The position numbers were made by a program, and so were the translations under genes. A stretch of 64,000 nt of DNA from Bacillota bacterium (GTDB taxonomy: Bacteria > Bacillota > Clostridia > Oscillospirales > Ruminococcaceae), in NCBI GenBank assembly GCA_023439835.1, contig JAEXUW010000011.1:58152-122151 (forward strand). The letters are read 5' to 3'. The notes beneath the pieces were generated by a model. The model searched no databases. It was given only the letters and a program-made list of their open reading frames with translations, and was not told where the DNA came from. Shown in pieces: positions 51,325 to 60,796 of the stretch (positions are counted from its first letter, which is position 1; every line of letters begins with the position of its first letter).

Positions 51325-52506
51325 ATGAGTTCAACAATTGAAAGCTTCAATTCGCACGTTATGGAAACATACTCGCGGTTTGATGTTGTTTTAGAAAAAG
51401 GCGAAAGCCGAACAGCCGTTGATGAAAACGGGAAAAGCTATATCGATTTCGGGAGCGGTATAGGAACAAACAGTCTGGGCTTTTGCGATGAAAGCTGGGC
51501 TGATGCGGTTTGTGCTCAGGCTAGAAAAATTCAGCACACCTCGAATTATTATTACACAAAGGTTCAGGCTGATTTTGCTCAAAGACTTTGTGAGATGACA
51601 GGGTATTCGAAGGTTTTTTTCGGAAACAGCGGTGCGGAAGCAAATGAATGTGCAATTAAGCTTGCTCGAAAATACAGCTTTGATAAATACGGAAAGGGCA
51701 GGCACAATATTATAACCCTTACAAATTCCTTTCACGGAAGAACTCTCTGCACACTGTCGGCAACAGGACAGGACAGCTTTCACAACTATTTCTTCCCGTT
51801 TGTCGAGGGATTTGTGAATGTAAAGGCAAACGACATTGCAGACCTGAAAGAAAAGCTGGACGACACCGTTTGTGCGATAATGCTTGAATTCGTTCAGGGT
51901 GAGGGCGGGGTTGTTCCCCTTGAAAAAGAATTCGTTAATGCGATTTTTGAGGAGTGCGATAAGCGTGATATTCTCACAATAGGCGATGAGGTTCAGACGG
52001 GAATGGGCAGAACGGGCAAGCTTCTTTCCGCTGAGCATTTCGGAGTGAAACCTGAAATAACCACACTTGCAAAGGGCTTGGCGGGCGGAATTCCAATCGG
52101 CGCTTGTCTTTCATCAAAAAAATGTGACAATGTTCTTTCTGCCGGAACGCACGGCTCAACTTTCGGGGGAAATCCTATCGCCTGTGCTGGAGGGACAGTG
52201 GTGCTCAATAAGCTTTCCGACGAGAAATTCCTATTAGGAATTGAGGAAAAAGGAAAGTATATCAGAGAAAAGCTGCTTTTAATTCCACAGATAAAAAGTG
52301 TTGACGGGCTTGGGCTGATGCTTGGCATTGTTTTTGATAAAGAGGGCAAGAAGGCAGGCGATATTGTCAAGACAGCGCTAGAACAGGGACTTATGCTTTT
52401 GACGGCTAAAGAAAAAATAAGGCTTTTACCCCCGCTTAACATAACATATGAGGAAATTAACACTGGGCTTGAAATTCTCGCCCGTATTTTAAAGGAGGAC
52501 GCATAA
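51325..52506 (+). CDS. argD: Acetylornithine aminotransferase
   Basis: PLP enzyme (393 residues) that makes N-acetylornithine. Visible: FGSGIGTNSLGF, VFFGNSGAEANECAIKLARK, FHGRTLCTLSATGQ, DEVQTGMGRTGKL and the PLP lysine in TTLAKGLAGGIPIGA. Its stop overlaps the argF start by one base (TAATG), implying coupled translation. Confidence 0.97.
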   Translation: MSSTIESFNSHVMETYSRFDVVLEKGESRTAVDENGKSYIDFGSGIGTNSLGFCDESWADAVCAQARKIQHTSNYYYTKVQADFAQRLCEMTGYSKVFFGNSGAEANECAIKLARKYSFDKYGKGRHNIITLTNSFHGRTLCTLSATGQDSFHNYFFPFVEGFVNVKANDIADLKEKLDDTVCAIMLEFVQGEGGVVPLEKEFVNAIFEECDKRDILTIGDEVQTGMGRTGKLLSAEHFGVKPEITTLAKGLAGGIPIGACLSSKKCDNVLSAGTHGSTFGGNPIACAGGTVVLNKLSDEKFLLGIEEKGKYIREKLLLIPQIKSVDGLGLMLGIVFDKEGKKAGDIVKTALEQGLMLLTAKEKIRLLPPLNITYEEINTGLEILARILKEDA

Positions 52507-53408
52507 TGAAACATCTGCTCAAGCTTTTAGACCTTTCTAAAGAGGAAATAATTGATATTCTAAACCTTGCTGACCAGCTTAAATATGAGCTAAAGCATGG
52601 TATTCCGCATCCGCATCTTGAGGGAAAAACTTTAGGAATGATATTTCAGAAGGCTTCAACACGCACAAGAGTTTCTTTTGAAACAGGAATGCACCAGCTA
52701 GGCGGACATCCGCTCTTTCTGTCGTCGAATGACCTTCAGATCGGACGTGGCGAGCCTGTTCAGGATACAGCACGAGTTTTGTCACGCTATATTGACGGAA
52801 TAATGATACGCACCTTTGCCCAAAAGGAAGTCGAGGATTTAGCGGCGTTTGGAAATATTCCGATAATAAATGGACTGACCGACTTTTCACATCCTTGTCA
52901 GGTGCTGGCGGATTTAATGACTATACGTGAGTTTAAGGGGCGTTTTGAGGGGCTTAAAATGTGTTATATCGGCGACGGAAACAATATGGCAAATTCGCTT
53001 ATCGTCGGCTGTTTAAAGGTTGGAATGGAGGTTTCGGTTGCTTGCCCTAAGGATTATCAGCCGGACTCAGCTGTTCTTGATTTTGCTAAGGACTTTGATT
53101 GCTTTACACTCACCGACTCACCGCTTGAGGCAGCGAAGGACGCCGATGTGGTTATCACTGACGTTTGGGCGTCAATGGGACAGGAGGGTGAGGCTGAAAA
53201 GCGCCGTATTGCTTTCAAGGGCTTTCAGATAAATGATGAAATTATGGCTGTCGCAAAGCCTGACGCAATGGTACAGCATTGTCTTCCTGCTCACCGTGAG
53301 GAGGAAATAACGGCAAAGGTTTTTGAAGAGCACGCAAATGAAATTTTTGAGGAGGCTGAAAACCGCCTTCATGTTCAAAAGTCCGTTCTCGTTAAGCTGA
53401 TGGGATAA
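52506..53408 (+). CDS. argF: Ornithine carbamoyltransferase
   Basis: Makes citrulline from ornithine and carbamoyl phosphate. The 300-residue protein has the carbamoyl-phosphate motif STRTRVSFE, GMHQLGGHPLFLSSND, the ornithine-binding DVWASMGQE and MHCLPAHREEEI-like VQHCLPAHREEEIT. Last gene of the arginine run; carbamoyl-phosphate synthase genes are not in the window. Confidence 0.97.
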   Translation: MKHLLKLLDLSKEEIIDILNLADQLKYELKHGIPHPHLEGKTLGMIFQKASTRTRVSFETGMHQLGGHPLFLSSNDLQIGRGEPVQDTARVLSRYIDGIMIRTFAQKEVEDLAAFGNIPIINGLTDFSHPCQVLADLMTIREFKGRFEGLKMCYIGDGNNMANSLIVGCLKVGMEVSVACPKDYQPDSAVLDFAKDFDCFTLTDSPLEAAKDADVVITDVWASMGQEGEAEKRRIAFKGFQINDEIMAVAKPDAMVQHCLPAHREEEITAKVFEEHANEIFEEAENRLHVQKSVLVKLMG

Positions 53409-53413
53409 TAAAT

Positions 53414-53449
53414 AAAAAAAGAGCCGTGAGGAAAAATCCCCACGGCTCT
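53414..53449 (-). terminator. Terminator of groESL (facing argF)
   Basis: A 9-bp stem (53449-53441 with 53428-53420) followed on the minus strand by seven T (53420-53414). On the plus strand the tail is less T-rich, but the hairpin may also end the arg transcript. Confidence 0.88.
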
Positions 53450-53472
53450 AAATATATATATCTAATCTCTAA

Positions 53473-55104
53473 TTAGTACATTCCGCCCATTCCGCCGCCC
53501 GGCATAGCTGGAGCAGGAGGGTTTTCTTCCTTAATATCGGTTACAAGGCTTTCTGTTGTGATAACCATTGCGGCAACAGATGCGGCGTTCTGTAACGCAC
53601 AGCGTGTAACCTTTGCGGGGTCAACGATTCCGGCGGGAATCATATCAACATAGGTTTCATTATAAGCATCAAAGCCGTAGCCGAGCTTTCTTGAACGGCG
53701 AATCTTGTCAATGATGACTGAGCCTTCAAGTCCTGCATTAAGTGCGATTTGACGTACAGGCTCTTCAAGTGACCTTAGAACAATCTGAGCGCCTGTCTTC
53801 TCATCACCTGAAAGTGATGAGGTGAGCTTTTCAACTGCTGGCATAGCGTTAATGAGAGCTGTTCCTCCTCCGGCTACGATACCCTCAGCTACTGCCGCCT
53901 TTGTTGCCGCTAAAGCGTCTTCTATTCTTAGCTTCTTTTCCTTCATTTCAATTTCGGTTGCGGCACCGACCTTGATAACTGCCACTCCGCCTGAAAGCTT
54001 AGCGAGTCTTTCCTGAAGCTTCTCTCTGTCAAAATCAGATGTTGTTGTTTCAATCTGCTTTTTAATCTGACCGATTCTGCTCTGAATTTCCTCTTTGCTT
54101 CCCGCTCCGTCAACAATAATTGTGTTTTCCTTCTGAACAACAACCTGACGTGCACGTCCGAGCTGTTCAATAGTTGCATCCTTTAGCTCAAGACCAAGCT
54201 CTGAAGTGATAACCTCACCGCCTGTGAGAATTGCAATATCCCTGAGCATATCTTTTCTTCTGTCACCAAAGCCGGGAGCCTTGACGGCAACACAAGTAAA
54301 TGTTCCTCTAAGCTTATTGACGATAAGCGTTGCAAGAGCTTCGCCCTCAATGTCCTCAGCGACGATAACGAGCTTTCTTCCTGCCTGAACAATCTGTTCA
54401 AGAACAGGAAGGATTTCTTGAATATTTGCAATCTTCTTATCCGTTATAAGAATATATGCGTCGTCGATAACAGCCTCCATCTTATCAGAGTTTGTTACCA
54501 TATAAGGTGTAACATAGCCTCTGTCAAACTGCATACCCTCGACAACCTCGCTGTATGTTTCAGCGGTCTTGCTTTCTTCAATTGTAATAACGCCGTCTGC
54601 GGTCACCTTTTCCATAGCGTCGGCAATGAGCTTTCCAATTGTGTCGTCACCCGATGAAACAGCGGCGACTCTTTCAATATCAGCTGAACCATCAACCTTT
54701 TTTGAGTTAGCCTTGATAGCGTCAATGGCAACGTCAACAGCCTTGGCGATACCCTTTTTAACAACCATTGGGTTTGCGCCTGCTGCTATATTTTTCATTC
54801 CCTCGCGAACAAGTGCCTGAGCAAGAAGTGTTGCGGTTGTTGTTCCGTCACCGGCCGCATCGTTAGTCTTTATTGAAACTTCCTTGACAAGCTGTGCACC
54901 CATATTCTCAAAAGCGTCCTCAAGCTCAATTTCCTTAGCAATTGTAACGCCGTCATTTGTGATAAGCGGTGCGCCGAATTTCTTGTCGAGAACAACGTTT
55001 CTTCCCTTAGGGCCTAGTGTGATTTTAACGGTGTCAGCGAGCTTGTCAATACCGCTCTGAAGTGATTTTCTGGCAGCCTCGCCGTAAATAATATCCTTAG
55101 CCAT
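53473..55104 (-). CDS. groEL: Chaperonin GroEL (60 kDa)
   Basis: ATP-dependent folding chaperone, 543 residues, ending in the usual GGMGGMY tail. Hallmarks: TLGPKGRNVVLDKKFGAP, NDGVTIAKEIELED, GDGTTTATLLAQ, and AAVEEGIVAGGG-like AAVAEGIVAGGGTALI. GGAGG precedes the ATG; 34 bases after groES. Confidence 0.99.
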   Translation of the reverse strand: MAKDIIYGEAARKSLQSGIDKLADTVKITLGPKGRNVVLDKKFGAPLITNDGVTIAKEIELEDAFENMGAQLVKEVSIKTNDAAGDGTTTATLLAQALVREGMKNIAAGANPMVVKKGIAKAVDVAIDAIKANSKKVDGSADIERVAAVSSGDDTIGKLIADAMEKVTADGVITIEESKTAETYSEVVEGMQFDRGYVTPYMVTNSDKMEAVIDDAYILITDKKIANIQEILPVLEQIVQAGRKLVIVAEDIEGEALATLIVNKLRGTFTCVAVKAPGFGDRRKDMLRDIAILTGGEVITSELGLELKDATIEQLGRARQVVVQKENTIIVDGAGSKEEIQSRIGQIKKQIETTTSDFDREKLQERLAKLSGGVAVIKVGAATEIEMKEKKLRIEDALAATKAAVAEGIVAGGGTALINAMPAVEKLTSSLSGDEKTGAQIVLRSLEEPVRQIALNAGLEGSVIIDKIRRSRKLGYGFDAYNETYVDMIPAGIVDPAKVTRCALQNAASVAAMVITTESLVTDIKEENPPAPAMPGGGMGGMY

Positions 55105-55138
55105 TATTGATTCCTCCTAAAATATATGTTTTGAAATA

Positions 55139-55423
55139 CTATTCGACGATTGCAAGAATGTCGTTTTGCTTTAAAATAGTGTAATCAATTCCGTCAACCT
55201 TGACTTCTGTTCCCGCATACTTGCTGATAAGGACTCTGTCGCCTTCCTTGACATACATTTTTATGTCGTTTCCGTCAACCATACCGCCTGGGCCTACTGC
55301 TATAATTTCGGCAACCTGTGGCTTTTCTTTTGCGGAGCCTGCTAAAATGATTCCGCTTTTTGTGGTTTCCTCTGCCTCAACCATTTTGATGACAACTCTG
55401 TCAGCGAGTGGCTTGATTTTCAT
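55139..55423 (-). CDS. groES: Co-chaperonin GroES (10 kDa)
   Basis: A 94-residue co-chaperonin that caps GroEL. The sequence MKIKPLADRVVIKMVEAEETTKSGIILA, the mobile loop, and DRVLISKYAGTEVKVDGIDYTILKQNDILAI are typical. A GGAGG lies upstream of the ATG; control by HrcA through the CIRCE at 55475-55501. Confidence 0.99.
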   Translation of the reverse strand: MKIKPLADRVVIKMVEAEETTKSGIILAGSAKEKPQVAEIIAVGPGGMVDGNDIKMYVKEGDRVLISKYAGTEVKVDGIDYTILKQNDILAIVE

Positions 55424-55474
55424 GATAAATCTCCTCCTTGATTATTCTTTATTATTTTAGTATTAACCTTGGAA

Positions 55475-55501
55475 TTAGCACTCATTCACTTCGAGTGCTA
55501 A
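55475..55501. promoter_or_regulatory. CIRCE element of groESL
   Basis: Perfect TTAGCACTC-N9-GAGTGCTAA (55475-55483, 55493-55501), lying just downstream of the promoter in the groES leader. Confidence 0.97.
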
Positions 55502-55506
55502 TAATT

Positions 55507-55534
55507 ATTTTACCATTCATTATTTAAAAATCAA
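55507..55534 (-). promoter_or_regulatory. Promoter of groESL
   Basis: Minus strand TTGATT (55534-55529), 16-bp spacer, TAAAAT (55512-55507), adjoining the CIRCE. Confidence 0.85.
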
Positions 55535-55950
55535 GTGCATAATGAAATAACTTTCAAAATTCGGCTCACTGTATAAAAATATGAAAACTCATGCAAATAT
55601 ATTTGTAGATAATGTATAATAACAGAAAAAGTAAGTGCCGCACTAGGCGAAACGTGATTTCTGCAACAAAATATGAAAATATGAAACAGTTTCACAGTAT
55701 TTTTTATCTAGCAGACAACTTAAACGTTTAATATTTTTTTATAGTAACAAGCAATATTATGAAATTTTAATTACATATCTAATTACAAACATAATAAATT
55801 TTGTTTCAGAGAGCATTGTTTTTTTCTCATTTTACAAATTTGTAACATTTTATATATAATTAATATATCATTTATTAAAGTGCTGCGCTATAATAGAAAT
55901 ATATAGCGTGTTTGTTAAGGTAAATTTTTACGGAACGGAAGGTAAATAAC
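55535..55950. other. 416-bp AT-rich intergenic region before the two-component genes
   Basis: No ORF of substance. It contains a TATAAT at about 55615 without a good -35, a weak hairpin with T-run near 55670-55705, the palindrome TTAAACGTTTAA (55720-55731), and a TATAAT (55889-55894) with no clear -35 that is probably the response-regulator promoter. That -10 lies inside an inverted repeat CGCTATA-N9-TATAGCG (55886-55908). Confidence 0.5.
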
Positions 55951-56646
55951 ATGTCATTAGGAAAAGTTTTGGTTGTCGATGACGATAAGAATATATGCGA
56001 GCTTTTAAGATTATATCTTGAAAAGGAAGGTTACAGCGTCATTCTTTCACATGACGGTGAAGAGGCTGTTGTAAAATTCAATGCTCTTAAACCTGATATT
56101 GTGCTTCTTGATATAATGCTACCAGGTCTTGACGGATGGCAGGTTTGCCGTGAAATCAGAAAAAAGTCAAATGTACCGATTATTATGATTACTGCAAAAT
56201 CTGAAACCTTTGACAAGGTTTTGGGTCTTGAGCTTGGCGCTGATGATTATGTGGTCAAGCCTTTTGACACAAAAGAGATTATTGCGAGAATTAAAGCTGT
56301 ATACAGAAGAGTCGGTCAGGTTAATGCTGAAACTGAAATTAAAGAGGTTAAATACGACAAGCTCAGTGTTAATATGACACGGTATGAGCTTAGAGTTGAC
56401 GGAAAGGTTCTTGATACTCCCCCGAAGGAGCTTGAGCTTTTATTTCACCTTGCATCAAATCCGAATCGAGTATATACTAGAGACCAGCTTCTTGACGAGG
56501 TATGGGGTTTTGAGTATTACGGTGATTCAAGGACGATTGATGTTCACGTTAAGCGTCTTCGTGAAAAGCTTGAGGGTGTTTCTGACAAATGGGCATTGAA
56601 AACTGTCTGGGGCGTTGGATATAAATTTGAGGCAGAAGAGAACTAA
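55951..56646 (+). CDS. OmpR/PhoB-family response regulator
   Basis: A 231-residue DNA-binding response regulator. Receiver: Asp10/Asp11/Asp12, phosphoacceptor Asp54 in IVLLDIMLPGLDG, Thr81, Lys103 in DYVVKPFD. Winged-helix domain (about 135-228) with LTPKELELL-like DTPPKELELLFHLASNPNRVYTRDQLLDEVWGFEYYGDSRTIDVHVKRLREKL. It overlaps the kinase gene by one base (TAATG). Confidence 0.97.
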   Translation: MSLGKVLVVDDDKNICELLRLYLEKEGYSVILSHDGEEAVVKFNALKPDIVLLDIMLPGLDGWQVCREIRKKSNVPIIMITAKSETFDKVLGLELGADDYVVKPFDTKEIIARIKAVYRRVGQVNAETEIKEVKYDKLSVNMTRYELRVDGKVLDTPPKELELLFHLASNPNRVYTRDQLLDEVWGFEYYGDSRTIDVHVKRLREKLEGVSDKWALKTVWGVGYKFEAEEN

Positions 56647-58076
56647 TGCAGCACGGCATTATTAAAAAATATTTATCATTTTATCTGGCAGTAATACTAA
56701 TTACCTTCATAACTTTGGGGGTGGTATTGCTGCTCGTTTCGTCTAAATATTTTGAAAAAAGTAAGAAGGCGGAGCTTAAATTGAATTTTGAAGCTGCAAT
56801 ATCGGAAACGCAGCAGTATTTTAATGAACAAAATTACACCTTCAGTTACCTAAAAGACGTTTATATGACATTGTCATCAAAAATTTCGGGGGATTTGTTT
56901 CTTTGTGATTCAAAAGGTTCAATTATAATATCGACAAACATTTTTATTAAGGACGACAAGAACTTTTCACGATACATATCAGCAGTTTCTCAAAAACCCG
57001 ATTACAGCTTTGACCTAATTGACGGCGTATATGATGAAAATTGCTATATCGCAAAGGCTTGGATTGAGTACAACGCAACAAAGTATTATCTAATTATGAC
57101 ATCGCCGGATACCGAGCAGGTTATTTTCTCAAATGAAGTATTTTTTATATTTGTGTTATCTTCAGCAATTGTTGCGGGTATACTTATAGTGGTCATTTAT
57201 TTAAGCATGAACCGAATTTTCAAACCGATTATTAAGATTTGCACAGCGGCGAAGAAGTATGCAAAGGGCGACTATTCTCATAAGATTAATATTAAAGATG
57301 ATAATACGGAAATTTCAGACCTTGCATACGCACTCAACGACATGGCGGAATCGCTTTCTCGAACGGAAAATATGAGAAAAAGCTTTGTCGCAAATGTATC
57401 TCATGAGCTTAGGACGCCTATGACATCAATTTCAGGCTTTGTCGATGGTATTTTAGATGGAACTGTTCCGGAAAAGGAGCATCGGAATTATCTTCTGATA
57501 GTTTCTGAAGAGATGAAGCGCCTTTCACGGCTTGTCGGGACTATGCTGAATATGGCGAAAATTGAATCAGGTGAAATAAGACTCGGCTATAAAACCTTCA
57601 ACATTGTGGACATGACAGTCAAGTGCGTTCTCACATTCGAAAAAAACATCAGCAAGAAACGCATTGATATTAGGGGACTTGACACAAAGAAAATTATGGT
57701 TTATGCTGATGAAGACTTAATTTATCAGGTTATTTATAATCTAATTGAAAATGCCATCAAGTTCTGTAATGAAGGCGGATATATAGGTTTCACATATACC
57801 GACAATCATGATCAATTCAGATTTTCAATCATGAACAGCGGTGAGGGCCTTGATGAGAGGGAAATTCCTCTGATTTTTGAGAGGTTTTATAAGACTGACA
57901 CTTCAAGAGGCTTGGATAAGTCCGGTCTTGGGCTTGGTCTATATATCGCTAGCACTATCGTTAATTTGCATCAGGGTGAAATTCGTGCGACAAGCCCGAA
58001 GGGGCAGTATACTGAGTTTAGCTTTACACTTCCTATTACAAAAAACAACAATTTGAGAGGGCGAAAACTTGAATAA
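56646..58076 (+). CDS. Sensor histidine kinase
   Basis: A 476-residue membrane kinase, partner of the response regulator. Two helices (12-33, 163-187) flank an extracellular sensor of about 130 residues; then HAMP (about 188-240), the dimerisation helix with His253 in ANVSHELRTPMTSISGF, and the ATPase domain with the N box NLIENAIKFCNEGG and GLGLGLYIAS. The signal is not known; the co-translated HtrA protease points to envelope stress. Confidence 0.96.
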   Translation: MQHGIIKKYLSFYLAVILITFITLGVVLLLVSSKYFEKSKKAELKLNFEAAISETQQYFNEQNYTFSYLKDVYMTLSSKISGDLFLCDSKGSIIISTNIFIKDDKNFSRYISAVSQKPDYSFDLIDGVYDENCYIAKAWIEYNATKYYLIMTSPDTEQVIFSNEVFFIFVLSSAIVAGILIVVIYLSMNRIFKPIIKICTAAKKYAKGDYSHKINIKDDNTEISDLAYALNDMAESLSRTENMRKSFVANVSHELRTPMTSISGFVDGILDGTVPEKEHRNYLLIVSEEMKRLSRLVGTMLNMAKIESGEIRLGYKTFNIVDMTVKCVLTFEKNISKKRIDIRGLDTKKIMVYADEDLIYQVIYNLIENAIKFCNEGGYIGFTYTDNHDQFRFSIMNSGEGLDEREIPLIFERFYKTDTSRGLDKSGLGLGLYIASTIVNLHQGEIRATSPKGQYTEFSFTLPITKNNNLRGRKLE

Positions 58077-59340
58077 GGATTTTTTTGACGACGATAACAA
58101 TGACGTTCCCGAAGAAGGGAAAAATCAAATCGACAGCTGGACTCCTCCACCTGTGGGATGGCAACATCCTTATGGCTTTACTTACAATAAAAAGCCGAAG
58201 AAAGCTACTGCTATAATCATTTTCTTTTTTCTAGCGGTGTTTATTCTCGGTATAATTATCACTCTAAACGACAGGCTGGGAAAGGGTTGGATTTCAAATC
58301 TTTTTCAGTCGGACGACAGGGTGCAGATTGTCATTCCTCTTCAGGATAAGCCGAAGCTGGACAGCGATTATTATGATGAGGCGACGGGGAAATATACCGC
58401 TCAGGGTATCGGAAAAACCGTAATGCCGTCGGTTGTTTCTATTTTGATTTATAGCAGTGATTCGTTCTTAACACCAACAAGTCAAGGCTCTGGGATAATA
58501 CTAACTGAAAACGGGTATATAATAACCAACGCACATGTTATTGACGGGGCAACCCGCAGCATTAAGGTCATTCTTTTTGATGATAAAGAATATCAGGCGA
58601 AAGTCGTTGGAAGTGACAGCAGAACTGATCTTGCGGTTATAAAAATTAACACGACTGGGCTTACTCCCGCTGTTATGGGGAATTCGGATCAGCTTGAGAT
58701 CGGCGAAGAAATTGTTGCACTTGGAAGTCCGGCAGGATTGTATGGCTCTCTGACAAAGGGCGTTGTTTCTGGCCTTGACAGAATGATAAGAACTGAAATA
58801 TATAATTTGGAAATGAACTGTATTCAGATTGACGCAGCAATAAACCCCGGAAATTCGGGAGGGGCGCTTGTCAATATGTACGGGCAGGTCGTGGGCATAA
58901 ACAGTTCAAAGTTTATTGCTGAGGAATATGACGGAATAGGGTTTGCAATTTCTATTAATGCGGCAAAGCCTATTCTTGAAGAGCTTATTGCTGACGGATA
59001 TATAAAAGACCGTGTTCGTGTGGGAATAGTATTTTATGAAATTTCTGAAGAATCAGCTCAGATATATAACATGAAAGCGGGACTGTTAATTTCATCGGTT
59101 GATGAAGCGTGTGATATTGCTAACAGCGGGCTTATGATTGATGATACAATTACCGAAATTAACGGAATTGTCGTTAGGAATGCCGATGATGTTGATGTTG
59201 CGCTAAAAGGATATAAACCGGGCGACACTGTTACAGCAACTGTATTCCGCACTGATGAAGACGGCACAGAGACTTATTTTGAGATTTCATTCAAGCTCAT
59301 GTCCGATAGCACATATAATATACCCGGCAGCGATAACTAA
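58069..59340 (+). CDS. HtrA/DegP-like membrane serine protease with PDZ domain
   Basis: A 423-residue envelope protease. Cytosolic N-terminus, one helix (about 46-66), trypsin-like domain with His156 (ITNAHVID), Asp187 (DSRTDLAVI) and Ser263 (NPGNSGGALVN), and a C-terminal PDZ (about 320-415). The start is TTG, eight bases after AGAGGG and overlapping the kinase stop by eight bases, so the three genes are translationally linked. The kinase/regulator pair therefore probably controls the protease. Confidence 0.93.
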   Translation: MNKDFFDDDNNDVPEEGKNQIDSWTPPPVGWQHPYGFTYNKKPKKATAIIIFFFLAVFILGIIITLNDRLGKGWISNLFQSDDRVQIVIPLQDKPKLDSDYYDEATGKYTAQGIGKTVMPSVVSILIYSSDSFLTPTSQGSGIILTENGYIITNAHVIDGATRSIKVILFDDKEYQAKVVGSDSRTDLAVIKINTTGLTPAVMGNSDQLEIGEEIVALGSPAGLYGSLTKGVVSGLDRMIRTEIYNLEMNCIQIDAAINPGNSGGALVNMYGQVVGINSSKFIAEEYDGIGFAISINAAKPILEELIADGYIKDRVRVGIVFYEISEESAQIYNMKAGLLISSVDEACDIANSGLMIDDTITEINGIVVRNADDVDVALKGYKPGDTVTATVFRTDEDGTETYFEISFKLMSDSTYNIPGSDN

Positions 59341-59342
59341 GC

Positions 59343-59373
59343 TTAACCCCGTTTCCTTTGGAGGCGGGGTTAA
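59343..59373 (+). terminator. Hairpin between htrA-like and CNNM genes
   Basis: A 9-bp stem TTAACCCCG (59343-59351) with CGGGGTTAA (59365-59373). No T-run follows; probably a leaky terminator or mRNA hairpin just before the next ribosome-binding site. Confidence 0.55.
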
Positions 59374-59394
59374 TATAAATAAACAGGAGGGTTT

Positions 59395-60663
59395 ATGTCT
59401 GACATTGCGGTAATAGCCGTGCTTATAATTATGTCTGCATTTTTTTCGGCGAGTGAAACTGCATTCTCGTCTGTGAATAAAATCAGGTTGAAAAACTATG
59501 CGGCTCAAGGGGACAAGCGCGCGGCAAAGGCACTGAAGATTGCTGAGAATTATGATAAGGCACTTACAGCAATATTAATCGGCAACAATATTGTGAATAT
59601 AGCAGCCGCTTCACTCGCAACAATAGTATTTTCTGATTATTTGGGCGAGGGAAGCGTAGGAATAGCAACGGTGGTAATGACTGTTGTTGTATTAATTTTC
59701 GGCGAGATTATTCCAAAATCTTTAGCGAAGGAGAATGCTGAGGCCTTCTCACTTTCCATTTCATCATTTCTTTCAGGTCTGATTTTTATACTTACACCAG
59801 TGATTGCTTTTTTTGTCGGGTTAAAGAATCTAGTTACAAGACTAACAAGAAAAAGCAGGATTGAAAGCCCCAGCGTAACTGAAGAAGAGCTAATGTATAT
59901 TATTGAGGAAATTGAGGATCAGGGGGTTTTGGAGGAGCAGGAAAGCGATCTTGTAAAAAGCGCTCTTGAATTTGATGAAATCACCGTTGGTGAAATACTG
60001 ATTCCCAGAGTAAATGTGACAGCGGTTGAAATCTCTCAGAACATGGAGGAGATTTGTCAGATATTCAGAAATGAAAGGTACTCCAGACTTCCTGTTTATG
60101 AAAAAACAATTGACAGCATTGTGGGAATTCTTCATCATAAGGATTTCTTTGATATTTATATAAGGGGCGAGGATACTATTAAAGGAATCGTCCAGAAGGC
60201 GCTTTATATTTCAGAGCATAAGCGTATTTCAGAGGTTCTTCATGTTATGCAGAAAACAAAAAACCACATGGCGATTGTAATAGACCAGTACGGCGGAACC
60301 GAGGGAATTCTCACCCTTGAGGATATTATTGAGGAGCTTGTCGGCGATATATTTGATGAAAATGACGACGAGGTGGCATCCTTTGAGGATGTCGGAGAGA
60401 GCACATTTTCAGTGTCTGGCGACCTGAGCATTTCTGACCTTCTTGAAAAGCTTGAGCTTGATGACGATAAAATTGCTACAGAGTGCAATTCTGTCGGTGG
60501 TTGGGTAATGGAGCTGATGGAGCATATTCCCGAAAAGGATGAGAGCATAGCTTATGGCATATTTACGATAACTGTGCTTGAAATAAGCGACCAGACTGTT
60601 AAAAGAGTGCTTTTGAAAATATCTGATGTTCAGGAGCAGGCTTCAGAGAATTCAAAGGCTTGA
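59395..60663 (+). CDS. CNNM/CBS-domain membrane protein (CorC/HlyC-like), second copy
   Basis: A 422-residue paralogue of the protein at 12117-13448 with the same order: CNNM membrane domain (SASETAFSSVNKIRLKNYAAQGDKRA, NNIVNIAAASLATIVF, GEIIPKSLAKENAE), CBS pair (LIPRVNVTAVEI...RLPVYEKTIDSIVGILHHKDFF... and AIVIDQYGGTEGILTLEDIIEELVGDI) and CorC_HlyC domain (CNSVGGWVMELMEHIP). Likely divalent-cation transport or regulation. GGAGG precedes the ATG. Its stop codon lies inside the -35 of the next promoter. Confidence 0.93.
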   Translation: MSDIAVIAVLIIMSAFFSASETAFSSVNKIRLKNYAAQGDKRAAKALKIAENYDKALTAILIGNNIVNIAAASLATIVFSDYLGEGSVGIATVVMTVVVLIFGEIIPKSLAKENAEAFSLSISSFLSGLIFILTPVIAFFVGLKNLVTRLTRKSRIESPSVTEEELMYIIEEIEDQGVLEEQESDLVKSALEFDEITVGEILIPRVNVTAVEISQNMEEICQIFRNERYSRLPVYEKTIDSIVGILHHKDFFDIYIRGEDTIKGIVQKALYISEHKRISEVLHVMQKTKNHMAIVIDQYGGTEGILTLEDIIEELVGDIFDENDDEVASFEDVGESTFSVSGDLSISDLLEKLELDDDKIATECNSVGGWVMELMEHIPEKDESIAYGIFTITVLEISDQTVKRVLLKISDVQEQASENSKA

Positions 60664-60688
60664 CATAACAGTGAGGTTGCTGTATAAT
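60660..60688 (+). promoter_or_regulatory. Perfect-consensus promoter of the greA leader
   Basis: TTGACA (60660-60665), 17-bp spacer, TATAAT (60683-60688). Both hexamers are exact. The transcript starts near 60695, only about 25 bases before a terminator hairpin. Confidence 0.88.
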
Positions 60689-60719
60689 TTAAATTTGATA
60701 AGCAAAATTTGTCTTTGAA

Positions 60720-60746
60720 TCAGCTATTGATGAATAGCTGATTTTT
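60720..60746 (+). terminator. Terminator/attenuator in the greA leader
   Basis: A 9-bp stem (60720-60728 with 60733-60741), 4-nt loop and five T (60742-60746). It lies between the greA promoter and greA, so it will yield a leader RNA of about 50 nt unless read through; it also ends the CNNM transcript. Confidence 0.8.
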
Positions 60747-60796
60747 CAAATAATTTCATACTTTTGTATGGTAACATGAAAGGGTTGGTTGCATTT

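Noticed and set aside
55628..55705. Independent small RNA in the 55.6 kb gap
   Set aside because: The -10 is acceptable but no -35 is present and the terminal hairpin is weak.
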